A stretch of DNA of 64,000 nt from Moanibacter sp965226025 (GTDB taxonomy: Bacteria; Verrucomicrobiota; Verrucomicrobiia; Opitutales; UBA2987): assembly GCA_965226025.1 (NCBI GenBank), contig CBDDCD010000003.1:744001-808000 (forward strand). The letters are read 5' to 3'. Made by a program: the position numbers and the translations under genes. The notes under the pieces were generated by a model. That model had not been told where the DNA came from. It worked only from the letters and a program-made list of their open reading frames with translations, and did not search any database. Shown piece by piece: positions 53,814 through 62,398 of this stretch; positions within the stretch are counted from its first letter, which is position 1, and each line of letters begins with the position of its first letter.

Positions 53814-54677
53814 TCAGGTCTGAGCGTAGGTAAGAAAGCCGCCTACCGCTTGCAGGTAGGCATCGGGCTCGTCAGCGGCCACAGCGTGAGCGCTGTTGGC
53901 GAAGATTTTCAGGTGTGCTCGAGGGATCTTCTCGGCGATCAACTCGGAATGATTCACCGGGCAGATCCAGTCGTGGGCACCGGCGATGACCAGGGTCGGG
54001 CACTGAATCGTGTGCAGCTGATCGATGTAGTCGAAGGTTCTCAGGAAGCCGCCGAAGCCCCGGTTGAGCTGGTCGAAATTGCGAATTCCCTGGTCCCAAT
54101 GGGCTTCGAATTTCTCCAGGTCGAAAGTCCTCGAGTAGAACGGCCCCATCGCCTTGTAGAATTCGTAGAGCTGCTGATCCGATTCGAAGCTGCCGTCCCA
54201 CAGCCACTGACAGACCCGCTTCTGCTCTTCATTGCCGCGCTCGGCGACATTGCGCTTGGCGTCGTCAAGAAAGCGGTGGCTCGGGGCGGTGACGCTGAGA
54301 ACGAGGTTGGCGACGCGGTCGGGATAGGCGACTGCGTACCCTTGAGCGACCATGCCGCCGTAGGACGACCCCAGCACCGATATGCTCTCGAGCCCGAGAT
54401 AGTCGCGCAGGGCATCGACATCGCGGATGTTCTCTTCCATCGTGTGCGTCTCAGGGTCGCCCTCGGCACTGCGGCCGGAGCCGCGGTGGTCGATGAAGAC
54501 CAGCTGCGCCACGTCGCGCAGCTCGGCGACGCGTTTCTTGAAGCTGGCATGGTCGCCACCTGGTCCCCCGTGCAGGAGAAACAGCACCGGGCGCTCGACC
54601 ATTTCGCCGTCGTGGGGCACGAGGCCCATACCGTCAACGTCGAAGTACAGTTCTGTTCCACGTACTTTGGCTTTCAT
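53814..54677 (-). CDS. Alpha/beta hydrolase, proline-iminopeptidase-like
   Basis: The protein has 287 residues. It has the oxyanion-hole motif HGGPGG (36-41), DHRGSGRS (63-70), and the nucleophile elbow GSSYGG with Ser105. The acid Asp is likely in GAHDWICPVNHS and the His in FANSAHAVAADEP. The pattern HGGPGG plus DHRGSG is typical of S33 prolyl iminopeptidases and related esterases. No signal peptide is present, so it is cytoplasmic. The gene is complete, unlike its neighbours. The natural substrate is not determinable. Confidence 0.92.
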   Translation of the reverse strand: MKAKVRGTELYFDVDGMGLVPHDGEMVERPVLFLLHGGPGGDHASFKKRVAELRDVAQLVFIDHRGSGRSAEGDPETHTMEENIRDVDALRDYLGLESISVLGSSYGGMVAQGYAVAYPDRVANLVLSVTAPSHRFLDDAKRNVAERGNEEQKRVCQWLWDGSFESDQQLYEFYKAMGPFYSRTFDLEKFEAHWDQGIRNFDQLNRGFGGFLRTFDYIDQLHTIQCPTLVIAGAHDWICPVNHSELIAEKIPRAHLKIFANSAHAVAADEPDAYLQAVGGFLTYAQT

Positions 54678-55033
54678 AGTCGACCCGCAGTCCTATCAGC
54701 GATGGTTTCGATCTAAGAAATGAAAGAGAGGATGCAGCTTGGATAGAACCTTAATCTGTACCACGGCAGCCAAGGATGGAGCTTTCCGGTGCCCTCTGTC
54801 ATGTAATTAACAGAGGCAACAGAGTAGGTTCTCACATGCCAGTAGCCCTTGCGGTATTCTCAGTATTCGTTGTTGTGGCCTCGGGCTCCGCCATCATATT
54901 CCCGACCGAAATATTGTCTTTTGCCGGATTATAATTGCACTCATATATAGCACACCTCGAGGATTGCGCGATCAGATTAGGAAGAATATCCTTCCTAGAG
55001 ACCCTGCAGTGAGTGTCCGCCAAGACGGACCAC
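54678..55033. other. Non-coding stretch
   Basis: About 350 bases without a recognisable gene, promoter or terminator. They separate the divergent hydrolase gene from the acetyltransferase fragment. Confidence 0.35.
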
Positions 55034-55229
55034 ATGGCAAAGGAAATGGATCCTGAAAGTCGCAAGCGAGACAAAGTTCATATCGCCAAAGATGACATTA
55101 AAAAAGGCCTAACCAGCGTTGGTCTCAATCACGGAAACGTGGTTCTGGTTCATTCATCTTTGAGCTCATTTGGCTATGTCGAGGGCGGAGCTGACGCTGT
55201 GATTGACGCCTTGCTCGAAATTGTCGGCC
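55034..55229 (+). pseudogene. AAC(3)-family acetyltransferase, N-terminal fragment
   Basis: The frame from ATG 55034 (or GTG 55013) reads KDDIKKGLTSVGLNHGNVVL, then VHSSLSSFGYVEGGADAVID and ALLEIVG. This matches the first 65 residues of the aminoglycoside 3-N-acetyltransferase/YokD family, whose members use acetyl-CoA. At about 55230 the family text stops in mid-strand and peptide-binding-protein sequence follows in another frame. The fragment has no catalytic centre and so no resistance function. Confidence 0.88.
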
Positions 55230-55814
55230 CGCAACGAGCACGGGGTGCGACTGCGTCCTGACGGCAAGCCCCTGGCCCTGCGCATCGGGGCGGGTTCCAA
55301 TGTGGCCGGCGCCGACCGACTGCTGGAGAAGGTATCGGCCGACTGGCAGGCGGTTGGCGTTCTGGCCAAACCTCGCCTGATCGCCCGGCAACTCTTCGAC
55401 CACCGGATCGCCGCCAGTCTCGGGGATGTCAAAGTCGGCACCCAGCTCGGCGGAATGAACCCGGTACACTCGCCCAGAAGCTGGCTCCCCTATGAACAGG
55501 AAAAATTTGGCCAGGCCTTTCTCATCTGGCTGCAGACCGGCGGATTGGAAGGCGAAAGACCGCCCCCGGCAATTCTTCGCCGCGTCCTGTTAGTGGACCA
55601 GATTCGCAGAACCATGGACGAGTCCGAGCGGATCCGGTTGTGGGGCGAGATACTCAGGCGCAACGAGCTCTACCACATTGGCATCGTGGGCGATATCCCC
55701 TCCATCGGCATCGTCCATATCACTGTCCGCAACGTTCCCGAAGTCGCCCTCAACGCCTGGTACGTGCGCCGCCCCGGTGCGACTGCCCCCGAGTCGTGGG
55801 TGATTGTGGAGTAG
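55230..55814 (+). pseudogene. Peptide-type solute-binding protein, C-terminal fragment
   Basis: The open frame reads RNEHGVRLRPDGKPLALRIG, then ADRLLEKVSADWQAVGVLAK and WGEILRRNELYHIGIVGDIP. It ends TAPESWVIVE. This is the last third of an SBP_bac_5 protein, closely related to the broken gene at 47858-48808. The 5' part is replaced by the acetyltransferase fragment. No insertion sequence or repeat is at the joint. Confidence 0.88.
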
Positions 55815-56181
55815 CGCGGCGCTGCCGCGGATTGGGGAAGAAGGGAGAAGCGGAGAAGGTGAGCGCCCGCGCAAGCCCTTTGTCGCGAGCTTCGTCGTAA
55901 GCTTTGTCGTCAACTTCGGCGCGATCCCGCCTGGCGGGACGGTGTTCCTCCTCTTTTGGTTGCGACTACGCTGCGCCGGGCCAGTGCCAGATCGTCAAAT
56001 CATCCCTCCACGCTACTGCGATCGAGCAGTTCGCCCATTCGTTGTCTACCGTTCGCTCCTTTCCCGGGCCGCCTGCATGGAAGAACATGAGAAACTTACC
56101 CCTCGCTGTTTGTAGAAACACCACCATTTTCGAGAGTCGTCCTTGTCCTGAATAAGATAAGGGTCGATCATACGGCCCATG
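55815..56181. other. Non-coding stretch with one mini-hairpin
   Basis: No gene is recognisable in these 367 bases. The mini-hairpin at 55925 is surrounded by repetitive CTTTGTCGCGAGCTTCGTCG text. Confidence 0.4.
55925..55939. repeat. TCCCGCnnnGCGGGA mini-hairpin, copy 5
   Basis: Perfect stem with loop CTG. Confidence 0.7.
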
Positions 56182-56370
56182 TTATCCTGCGCTACGTCGG
56201 GTCCCTTTACGCGCAATAATTCCGGATCGCTCCAATGCCATCTCGCCGTGGTCGCTCGCGAATATGAAATAGGTATTCTCCGCCAAACCCAGCTCTTGCA
56301 TGGCGTCGTAGACCGCCCCTACAAGCGCATCCGCTTCGGCGCACAGTGCAAAGTAATTCAGGATTTGCAA
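56182..56370 (-). pseudogene. Sulfatase fragment (metal-site segment)
   Basis: The minus strand reads LNYFALCAEADALVGAVYDA, then MQELGLAENTYFIFASDHGE, the helix and metal-binding SDHGE segment of a sulfatase. Both ends are missing. It abuts the next broken gene at 56394. Confidence 0.8.
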
Positions 56371-56393
56371 TCACGCTAGAAACCTACACCCCT

Positions 56394-57398
56394 CTACAGG
56401 CTTATGATGTAAACATCGCTCCGGCTCCGCTCGACCCACTGGTCTCGCCTTGCGGCATTGAAGGATATCCAGCGACCGGATGGATCCGAAAGCGGATGGG
56501 GATGGGGGTACTGGTAGGGCATGCTCTGCCAGTCTGTGTCGTGGCGCCCGATGACCTCGAGACGGGGACTCTCGTCATCGTAGTAGAGCCACAAGAGCAT
56601 GTTGTTGGTGACGTTACCATCGATAATGATGGCATGCCTCCCGGCCATGGCTGTGACGTGTCCGTAATAGGGCGCATCCGCAAAGGTGTATTCCTGCAAA
56701 ACCTCTCCCCCGCGGTTGATGATGCCGATGTACCATCCTCCTTTGGCGCTTCGGCCATGGTAGAATACGGCGTCCCCTTCCCACTTCCAGGCCGCATAAG
56801 TCTGTCTGGGGCGTTCGTCTCGGGGCCTCAACTCCGTCAATTTTCCCGAGGACAGCCGCAATGTCCAAACGCGGCTGGCCTCGTTTGCTCGCGCGCTGGG
56901 TCGGGAGCGGTCGATCATCAGCAAGTCCGGGTCCGTTGGGCAGTGTGGACAGTGCCCGCAAAAGATACCCTCTTCCTCATAGATCGTCTCAATTTCGCCA
57001 CCCGCCAGCGGCACCTGCACAAGCCGCGAAAAAATGGGTCCATCCATGTACCCGCGCCAGCCGTCTGTGATACGCTCTCCGGAGATCAACTTGGAGTGGA
57101 TTGGCATAATGGGCAAGACCACATGTGTCTCAGTGGGATCGATACTTGGAATGCCTCCAGCGTTCTCCTCCCCGATCTCGGCGATCAGTGTTCGCTCCTC
57201 GAGCGATTCAAGCTGGACGGCACGAAGCGATCGATCGAGCACCTAGACTGCCCACTTGCTCTTCGGCGCGATCGTCGTTTCCGTAGCAACGCCCTTGCCG
57301 TCACCCAGACCGTGTCCGAAGCCTCGTGACCAGTTCATGCGAGAGCCGACGCCATCCACCCAATCGATGAGCTGGGTAATCTCGCCGCTGTTATGTTT
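56394..57398 (-). pseudogene. Oligogalacturonate-lyase-like beta-propeller, premature stop
   Basis: The open part (57242 to 56394, 282 residues) has propeller blades such as DLLMIDRSRPSARANEASRV and GGWYIGIINRGGEVLQEYTF, and DPSGRWISFNAARRDQW near the end. This resembles the oligogalacturonate lyase/TolB-like group found in pectin or alginate degraders. The same frame continues upstream as NSGEITQLIDWVDGV... APKSKWAV, then TAG at 57243-57245, then VLDRSLRAVQLESLEE. The stop thus interrupts a coherent family sequence. Upstream of 57398 the frame is lost, so the N-terminus is missing as well. Confidence 0.72.
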
Positions 57399-57765
57399 CC
57401 ACTAAAGCTATGTCAAGATACGCTGAATTGCATTTGGTTCAATTCTCTTGTACAAGATTTGGCTGCTCGGCTTTGGGGAGCTTGTTGTTTCGGATACATT
57501 CGTATTCCTTTACGGCCTGGCCCATGAGTTCCTCATTCAGATCACCAATCCCGTTCCGAGCTAACGGTTTACTTCCATAGCCCTTCTTCGACTAACAACC
57601 CATCACGCTTTTGCCTTTGACAGCACAATGCTTGCACCAAGTATCTATAAACGTCCGGTGCAACCCGGAGTTTTAATCCTTGCATCGGCTGGGGAACGTC
57701 ATGGCCGAAATCAATCGATCAGGAGATTACCTGGAAGGAAATTCCAAGAAGGGATAAGCAGCAAA
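57399..57765. other. Non-coding stretch upstream of DJ-1/PfpI gene
   Basis: No gene is recognisable. It should hold the promoter of the DJ-1/PfpI gene, but I cannot point to convincing -35/-10 boxes. AAGAAGGGATAAG about 12-24 bases before ATG 57766 may include the ribosome binding site. Confidence 0.35.
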
Positions 57766-58371
57766 ATGTCAAACAAAGTACTGATAATAGTCGGTGACGC
57801 CACGGAAACGGTGGACACACTTTACCCCTACTACCGTCTCATTGAGAGTGGGTTTGAACCGGTTGTGGCCGCGCCGGAAAAAAGGAAATACCAGATGGTG
57901 CTCCACGAGATTAAACCGGGTTGGACGATAACCAAAGAATGGGAAGGCTATTCGATCGAAGCGGATATCGCCTTCAGCGACGTCAAGGAAGAAGACTTCC
58001 TCAGCATCTTTTTCAGTGGCGGGCGCGCCCCGGAATACATTCGTGATGACGAGGATTTAATACGGATCACTCAGCATTTTTTCGATAGCAACAAGCCGAT
58101 CGCCAGCGTCTGTCATGGTGTGGAAATACCCGCACGGGCTGATCGCGTTCGTGGCCGTCGCATGGCGACCGTGCCGAAATGCCAGTTCGACTTGGAAATA
58201 TGCGGTGGGACTTTCGTCAACGAACCGTGCGTTGTGGACGGAAATCTCGTTAGTGGTCGCACCTTTCACGATCACGGACATTATATGGGTGTATGGATAA
58301 AGATGCTGGAAGAAGCGCGCGCAGCGGCGGCCTCGGGGAAGACCACAGCCAAAGATACTGCTCTGGTGTGA
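57766..58371 (+). CDS. DJ-1/PfpI-family protein
   Basis: From ATG 57766 the protein has 201 residues, the usual length for the family; the open frame extends upstream but without family similarity. It begins VLIIVGDATETVDTLYPYYR, contains the acid-loop region FFSGGRAPEYIRDDEDL and the nucleophile elbow IASVCHG with Cys116. A His-rich end (TFHDHGHYMGVWIK) follows. Members act as glyoxalases, deglycases or peptidase-like hydrolases on small reactive compounds; the specific role is not clear. The gene is intact and stands alone between non-coding stretches. Confidence 0.9.
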   Translation: MSNKVLIIVGDATETVDTLYPYYRLIESGFEPVVAAPEKRKYQMVLHEIKPGWTITKEWEGYSIEADIAFSDVKEEDFLSIFFSGGRAPEYIRDDEDLIRITQHFFDSNKPIASVCHGVEIPARADRVRGRRMATVPKCQFDLEICGGTFVNEPCVVDGNLVSGRTFHDHGHYMGVWIKMLEEARAAAASGKTTAKDTALV

Positions 58372-58514
58372 GGGCTGGAGATCTTCAAAATTGATTCACA
58401 CTTCGTCCGAAACACTTAGTGCTGCTGTTCATAAATACGATGGCGTTTGCCTAGCCCTAGTTTCGCACTTTATAAGTTAAGTCCTTGATAATCAACACGC
58501 GTTTTTGAAAGGCA

Positions 58515-59075
58515 CTACAAAATCGGTTCGATTTTTATTTTGCTCATACTCTTCTTAACGGGCAATTTCTTCCATTGGATCTGGAAGAGATTGTAAATCT
58601 GCTTGTGGCTCTGTTCGGGAATGCCCGCTTTGCGCAGACGATAGACTTCTCCCTGTCGAGTGGGCAATATGACGGTGGCATAGGTATGGGTTTGGAGGAC
58701 CCGCTTGATGGTCTGCCAGGAGCGGGTGTCCCCGTGCCGCTCCAAGGTGTATTCGATAAAGCGCAAAAGCTGGTAGGCCAAAATGGTGATAAAGACGTGG
58801 CCCTCAACGCGCGGTTCAATCTGGTGGTGGTTGGGTCTGAGGCCCAAGTCGCTCTTGAGCGCTTTGAAGCCGTCTTCGGCCCGGGTCAAAGTCATGTAGA
58901 GGCGCCACAGCTGGGCCCCGCTGAAGTTGTGCCGATTGGTGCGCAGCACAGAGCAGCCCAACAGTTGAGCATTCTCATCACAGGCCTGGTCCCTTCGAGT
59001 CCAGCAAAGGCCGCACTTTTTCTCTTTAGAGCCCTTGGCGGCTTCGACCAGTTCAATAGAATAGAAGCGCTGCAC
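58515..59075 (-). pseudogene. IS1634/IS4-type transposase, C-terminal fragment
   Basis: The 186-residue frame contains DENAQLLGCSVLRTNRHNFS, then YMTLTRAEDGFKALKSDLGL with the catalytic Glu, and HVFITILAYQLLRFIEYTLE. These are C-terminal landmarks of IS1634-like DDE transposases. The first 400 or so residues, including the two Asp, are absent. No matching IS ends were found nearby. Confidence 0.88.
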
Positions 59076-59101
59076 TCGGGAATGTTGCCCCTGTAAGCGC
59101 C

Positions 59102-59287
59102 CGATCGCGGTCCTACTTCACCCGTGATTACGGTCACCTTTCGCCTTCTCCATTCAACTTTCTCAAAGAGCCTTGGAAGATGAGGAAGGGCGAGAGCTTG
59201 GAGCTTCGTTATCTGGTCGTCATCCACGCCGGTAATCCGAAGGAGGCGGAGCTGGATGCGGTGTATGACCGGTGGGTCAAGGAATAG
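59102..59287 (+). pseudogene. PmoA-like (DUF6807) C-terminal fragment
   Basis: Translation from 59102 gives RSRSYFTRDYGHLSPSPFNF, then KEPWKMRKGESLELRYLVVI and HAGNPKEAELDAVYDRWVKE followed by TAG. This is the C-terminal end of the PmoA-like family (DUF6807), common in Planctomycetota and Verrucomicrobiota. There is no start and no upstream part, so it is a remnant. Confidence 0.75.
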
Positions 59288-59297
59288 TCTCGAAAAT

Positions 59298-59698
59298 TCA
59301 AACCCCATAAAACTCACTTGCGTTTCCAACCATCACTCGGCGCCTGAACTGGTCGGGAAACCCGGCCAAAAATGTGCTCGGTTCGTCCCAGTCCCAATGA
59401 GGGAAGTCGCTTGCGAAGACGAGGACTTCCTCGGCCCGGAGCCATCGAGAAAAGTCGTCAGATCCGCCTTGGTGGGCACATCCGGCATCGGTTGGGATCC
59501 GAATTGAAGGTGTTGGCGAAGGTATTCGCTCGGCAGTTTTTTCATCCATGGGGTGTAGTCCCTCAGCGACTTCCAATCGCTGTCCATATGCCACATCAGT
59601 CCCGGCACCAAGAAGGTATCCTGTTCGATGAAGAGAAAGCGCAAACTTGGGAACTTCTCAAAGACCCCTTCACAGAGGAGGCTGACCACGTGGGCCAT
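59298..59698 (-). pseudogene. Amidohydrolase-2 fragment, frameshifted
   Basis: One frame gives MAHVVSLLCEGVFEKFPSLR, then FLFIEQDTFLVPGLMWHMDS up to about 59460. The following family part, LVFASDFPHWDWDEPSTFLA and a final VMVGNASEFYGV, lies in another frame and carries the metal Asp of the amidohydrolase barrel. The N-terminal half, including the HxH motif, is missing. The fragment ends 15 bases from the stop of the permease gene. Confidence 0.82.
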
Positions 59699-59712
59699 GG
59701 CAATTTTCCGGC

Positions 59713-60870
59713 CTAATGCGCATAAGGATCAGCGGCGTCGCGCAGTCCGTCCCCCAGGAAATTAAAGACGAGGACGGCGATAATGACGAAGACGGCAGGG
59801 GTCAATAGCCACGGGTGAAGAGCAACGGCTTGGACGTTTTGGGCCTCCTTGAGAAGGACTCCCCAGCTGTTAATGGGGGGGCGCAGCCCGAGGCCGAGAA
59901 AGCTAAGGGAAGTTTCGCCAATTATCATGGCGGGCAGGGTCAAGGTGAGGCTGACGATGATATGGCTGGTAAAGCCCGGCAGGAGATGCAGCGCCATAAT
60001 GCGGGTTCCGCTCGCTCCTGAGAGACGCGCAGCGGTCGCATAATCCTCTTCGCGCAGAGTGAGGATCCTGCCCCGCACCACGCGGGCCAGCCCGGTCCAG
60101 CCCAGAAAAGAGAGCACAACGGTGATCCCGAAGTAGACTTGAAGAGGAGACCAATGAGCCGGGAGGGCGGCGGAGAGAGCCATCCATAGAGGAATGGAAG
60201 GAAAGGAACGGAGAATTTCGATGAAGCGTTGAATGAGATGGTCGATCCATCCACTATAGTAGCCGGAAATGGCACCAAAAAGTAGCCCGAAGAAAAAGCT
60301 CAGCACCACTCCCATCAGGCCCACAGTCAGGGAGATGCGCGACCCGTAGATGATTCGGCTGAGTAGGTCACGCCCCAACGAATCGGTACCGAGAAGGAAG
60401 GCCGTCGCGCCCGACTCCACCCCGAATAGGTGCAAATCGGTCTCGAAGAGGCCCCAGAACCGGTATCTCTCGCCGCGCACGATCAGTTTGATGGGATAGG
60501 TCCGGCTGCGATCCTCAATATAGATGTGCCTCAGGGTTTCCGGATGCCGGATGCCTTTCAGGGCGTAGACGAAGGGCCAAAGGTGCAAACCCTCGTCGCT
60601 CATCATGTGCAGGCGCTGCGGCGGGGCGTAGATGTAAGGGATATTTCTCGTGTCGATAGCGTAGGGTGCGAGAAATTCGCAAAAGAGCGCCACCAAGTAG
60701 AGGGCGAGCACAACCATTCCCGACCAAACCGCTAAGCGGTGCTTGCGGAATCTCAAAGCAATCAACTGCCACTGCGAGAGGGAGCCCAGATCACCGGATG
60801 GCGAATCGGGGACAGGGAGACGGGGAGACGCGGAGACCTGTCGGCTCGAATCTGGAGAGGTGCTACTCAT
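59713..60870 (-). CDS. ABC transporter permease, DppC/OppC type
   Basis: The 385-residue inner-membrane protein has a first helix at about 48-68 and a long periplasmic loop. The binding-protein-dependent transport domain follows from about 175, with five more helices. LGTDSLGRDLLSRIIYGSRI is the family signature before the core, and DYATAARLSGASGTRIMALH is the EAA loop that contacts the ATPase. With the DppB-like gene upstream it would form the channel of a peptide- or oligosaccharide-importing system. The N-terminal SRQVSASPRLPVPDSPSGDL is encoded by low-complexity GACGGGGAGACGCGGAGACC-like DNA and looks like an insertion. No ATPase gene is in the window. Confidence 0.93.
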   Translation of the reverse strand: MSSTSPDSSRQVSASPRLPVPDSPSGDLGSLSQWQLIALRFRKHRLAVWSGMVVLALYLVALFCEFLAPYAIDTRNIPYIYAPPQRLHMMSDEGLHLWPFVYALKGIRHPETLRHIYIEDRSRTYPIKLIVRGERYRFWGLFETDLHLFGVESGATAFLLGTDSLGRDLLSRIIYGSRISLTVGLMGVVLSFFFGLLFGAISGYYSGWIDHLIQRFIEILRSFPSIPLWMALSAALPAHWSPLQVYFGITVVLSFLGWTGLARVVRGRILTLREEDYATAARLSGASGTRIMALHLLPGFTSHIIVSLTLTLPAMIIGETSLSFLGLGLRPPINSWGVLLKEAQNVQAVALHPWLLTPAVFVIIAVLVFNFLGDGLRDAADPYAH

Positions 60871-61013
60871 CCCGAGACCTCTTTTTAATAACCCATTTCT
60901 CGGGTTCAGCGATCATTCGGACAAGCTAGTTCGAATGCCATACGATACACATCGAGCTCACGAAAATGCCTGATTTTTGCCATCTGTCAGGATCTCCTTT
61001 CCTCAGCCTCGCC

Positions 61014-61078
61014 GCGTCCCCGCCTCTCCCCGTCTCCGGTCTCCGCGTCCCCGCGTCTCCCTCTCTCCCATTCCCTCT
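61014..61078. repeat. Low-complexity GC-rich tract between two permease genes
   Basis: The stretch is built from imperfect CGCGTCTCCC/CCCCGTCTCC words. The same words occur, inverted, inside the start of the DppC-type gene at about 60808-60842. It separates two genes that would normally be only a few bases apart. Confidence 0.7.
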
Positions 61079-62164
61079 TCACCGCGTCCCTCCTTCATAG
61101 CGGATGCGCGGATCGAGCCAGAGGAGGAGGACGTCTGAAATGATGGTGCCGATGACGGTGAGGGTGGCCAGGATCATGACCATGGATCCGGCGAGGAACA
61201 TGTCCTGGTTCTGGAGAGCGCGGAGCAGGAGGGGTCCGACCGTTGGGAGGCCCAGAACGACGGAGGTGATGACCTCGCCCGAGATGATGGCGGGCAGGAT
61301 CCAGCCAATCGTGCTGATGAACGGATTCACGGCCACGCGCACGGGGTATTTCACCAAAAGTTTCCATGGCGCTACACCCTTAGCACGGGCCGCGATGACA
61401 TAGAGCTTGTGAAGCTCGTCGAGGAGATTGCCGCGCATCACCCGGATGAGTCCTGCAGTCCCGGCCGTTCCTATGACGATCACAGGGATCCATAAATGGG
61501 CCAGGAGGTCGACGAACCGGGCGATTGACCACGGTGCGTTTTGGTACTCCGGCGAGAATAGACCGCCTGCGCTGACATCGAAGGCGGCGTAGCCGATGTA
61601 CATGAAGACGAGGGCGATGAGAAAGTTGGGAGTGGCCAGGCCGATGACGCCGACCACGGTAAAGAAATAATCGCCCCAGGAATATTGGCGGACGGCGGAA
61701 TAGATGCCGATGGGAATGGCCACCACCCAGGTGAAGAGCAAGGATATGGAAGAGATGAGCACGGTTAGGGCGAGGCGTTCGCCAATCAGTTCACCGACCG
61801 GGCGGTTCCACTCAAAGGACATACCAAAGTCCGGCCACTTGAACCATGGCCAATTGATATGCCGGTTGCCGTCGGCATCCAGACGCGACACGTAAGAGCC
61901 GTTCTGCTGGCGCTCGAATCCAAACGGCAGGATGTCGTTCAGCCATTTTATATACTGTTCCACAAACGGAGCGTCCAAATTGTAGCGCAGGCGCAGGGCC
62001 TCGATCTCCGCCCGGTTTACGGTCGCTCCCTGCTCCTCCAAGGTTGCGATGTAGGCCGTCAGATAGTCGCCCGGCGGAAGCTGGATGATGGCAAAAGACA
62101 TGAGCGAGATCAGAAGCAGGGTAGGCAACATCCAGAATAGGCGCTTGAGGATCAGGCTGGTCAT
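61079..62164 (-). CDS. ABC transporter permease, DppB/OppB type
   Basis: This 361-residue inner-membrane protein starts LILKRLFWMLPTLLLISLMS with its first helix. It has the typical long first periplasmic loop, then five helices in the transport core (LALTVLISSISLLFTWVVAI onward). The EAA loop is VIAARAKGVAPWKLLVKYPV. The end, DVLLLWLDPRIRYEGG, is the standard family C-terminus, which the related permease at 18596 has lost. It forms a pair with the DppC-type gene 208 bases downstream. The binding protein for this pair is not adjacent; two broken binding-protein genes lie at 47.9 and 55.2 kb. Confidence 0.93.
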   Translation of the reverse strand: MTSLILKRLFWMLPTLLLISLMSFAIIQLPPGDYLTAYIATLEEQGATVNRAEIEALRLRYNLDAPFVEQYIKWLNDILPFGFERQQNGSYVSRLDADGNRHINWPWFKWPDFGMSFEWNRPVGELIGERLALTVLISSISLLFTWVVAIPIGIYSAVRQYSWGDYFFTVVGVIGLATPNFLIALVFMYIGYAAFDVSAGGLFSPEYQNAPWSIARFVDLLAHLWIPVIVIGTAGTAGLIRVMRGNLLDELHKLYVIAARAKGVAPWKLLVKYPVRVAVNPFISTIGWILPAIISGEVITSVVLGLPTVGPLLLRALQNQDMFLAGSMVMILATLTVIGTIISDVLLLWLDPRIRYEGGTR

Positions 62165-62398
62165 TTTCCGTTTTACCGTGTCGCTATTAGAAGGTTAAGC
62201 AGGTTGGGAAGAGTGTACGGTGACATGGTAACCGTCAACCGGGACTTAGTCGGTTGGCCTTGCTGCGAGGGACTAAGTGGAAAGACTAAGTGTTCCAGAC
62301 TGAGTGTGGGGACGAAGTGTGAATCTCCCGAACCCTGACACCAGAAACCAATGAATTCGTGTTTTCTTCTAATCCAGATTGGGCATCAGCACTGAATA

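Noticed and set aside
53850..54716. A 288-codon open frame on the plus strand
   Set aside because: It lies antisense to the alpha/beta hydrolase, which has a complete catalytic triad pattern.
57240..57246. Stop-codon reassignment (TAG read through)
   Set aside because: TAG ends several well-defined genes here (aminotransferase, sulfatase, UGDH), so reassignment is not supported.
56346..57329. A 327-codon open frame on the plus strand
   Set aside because: It lies antisense to the oligogalacturonate-lyase-like propeller, whose blade motifs are clear. The plus-strand protein has no family pattern.
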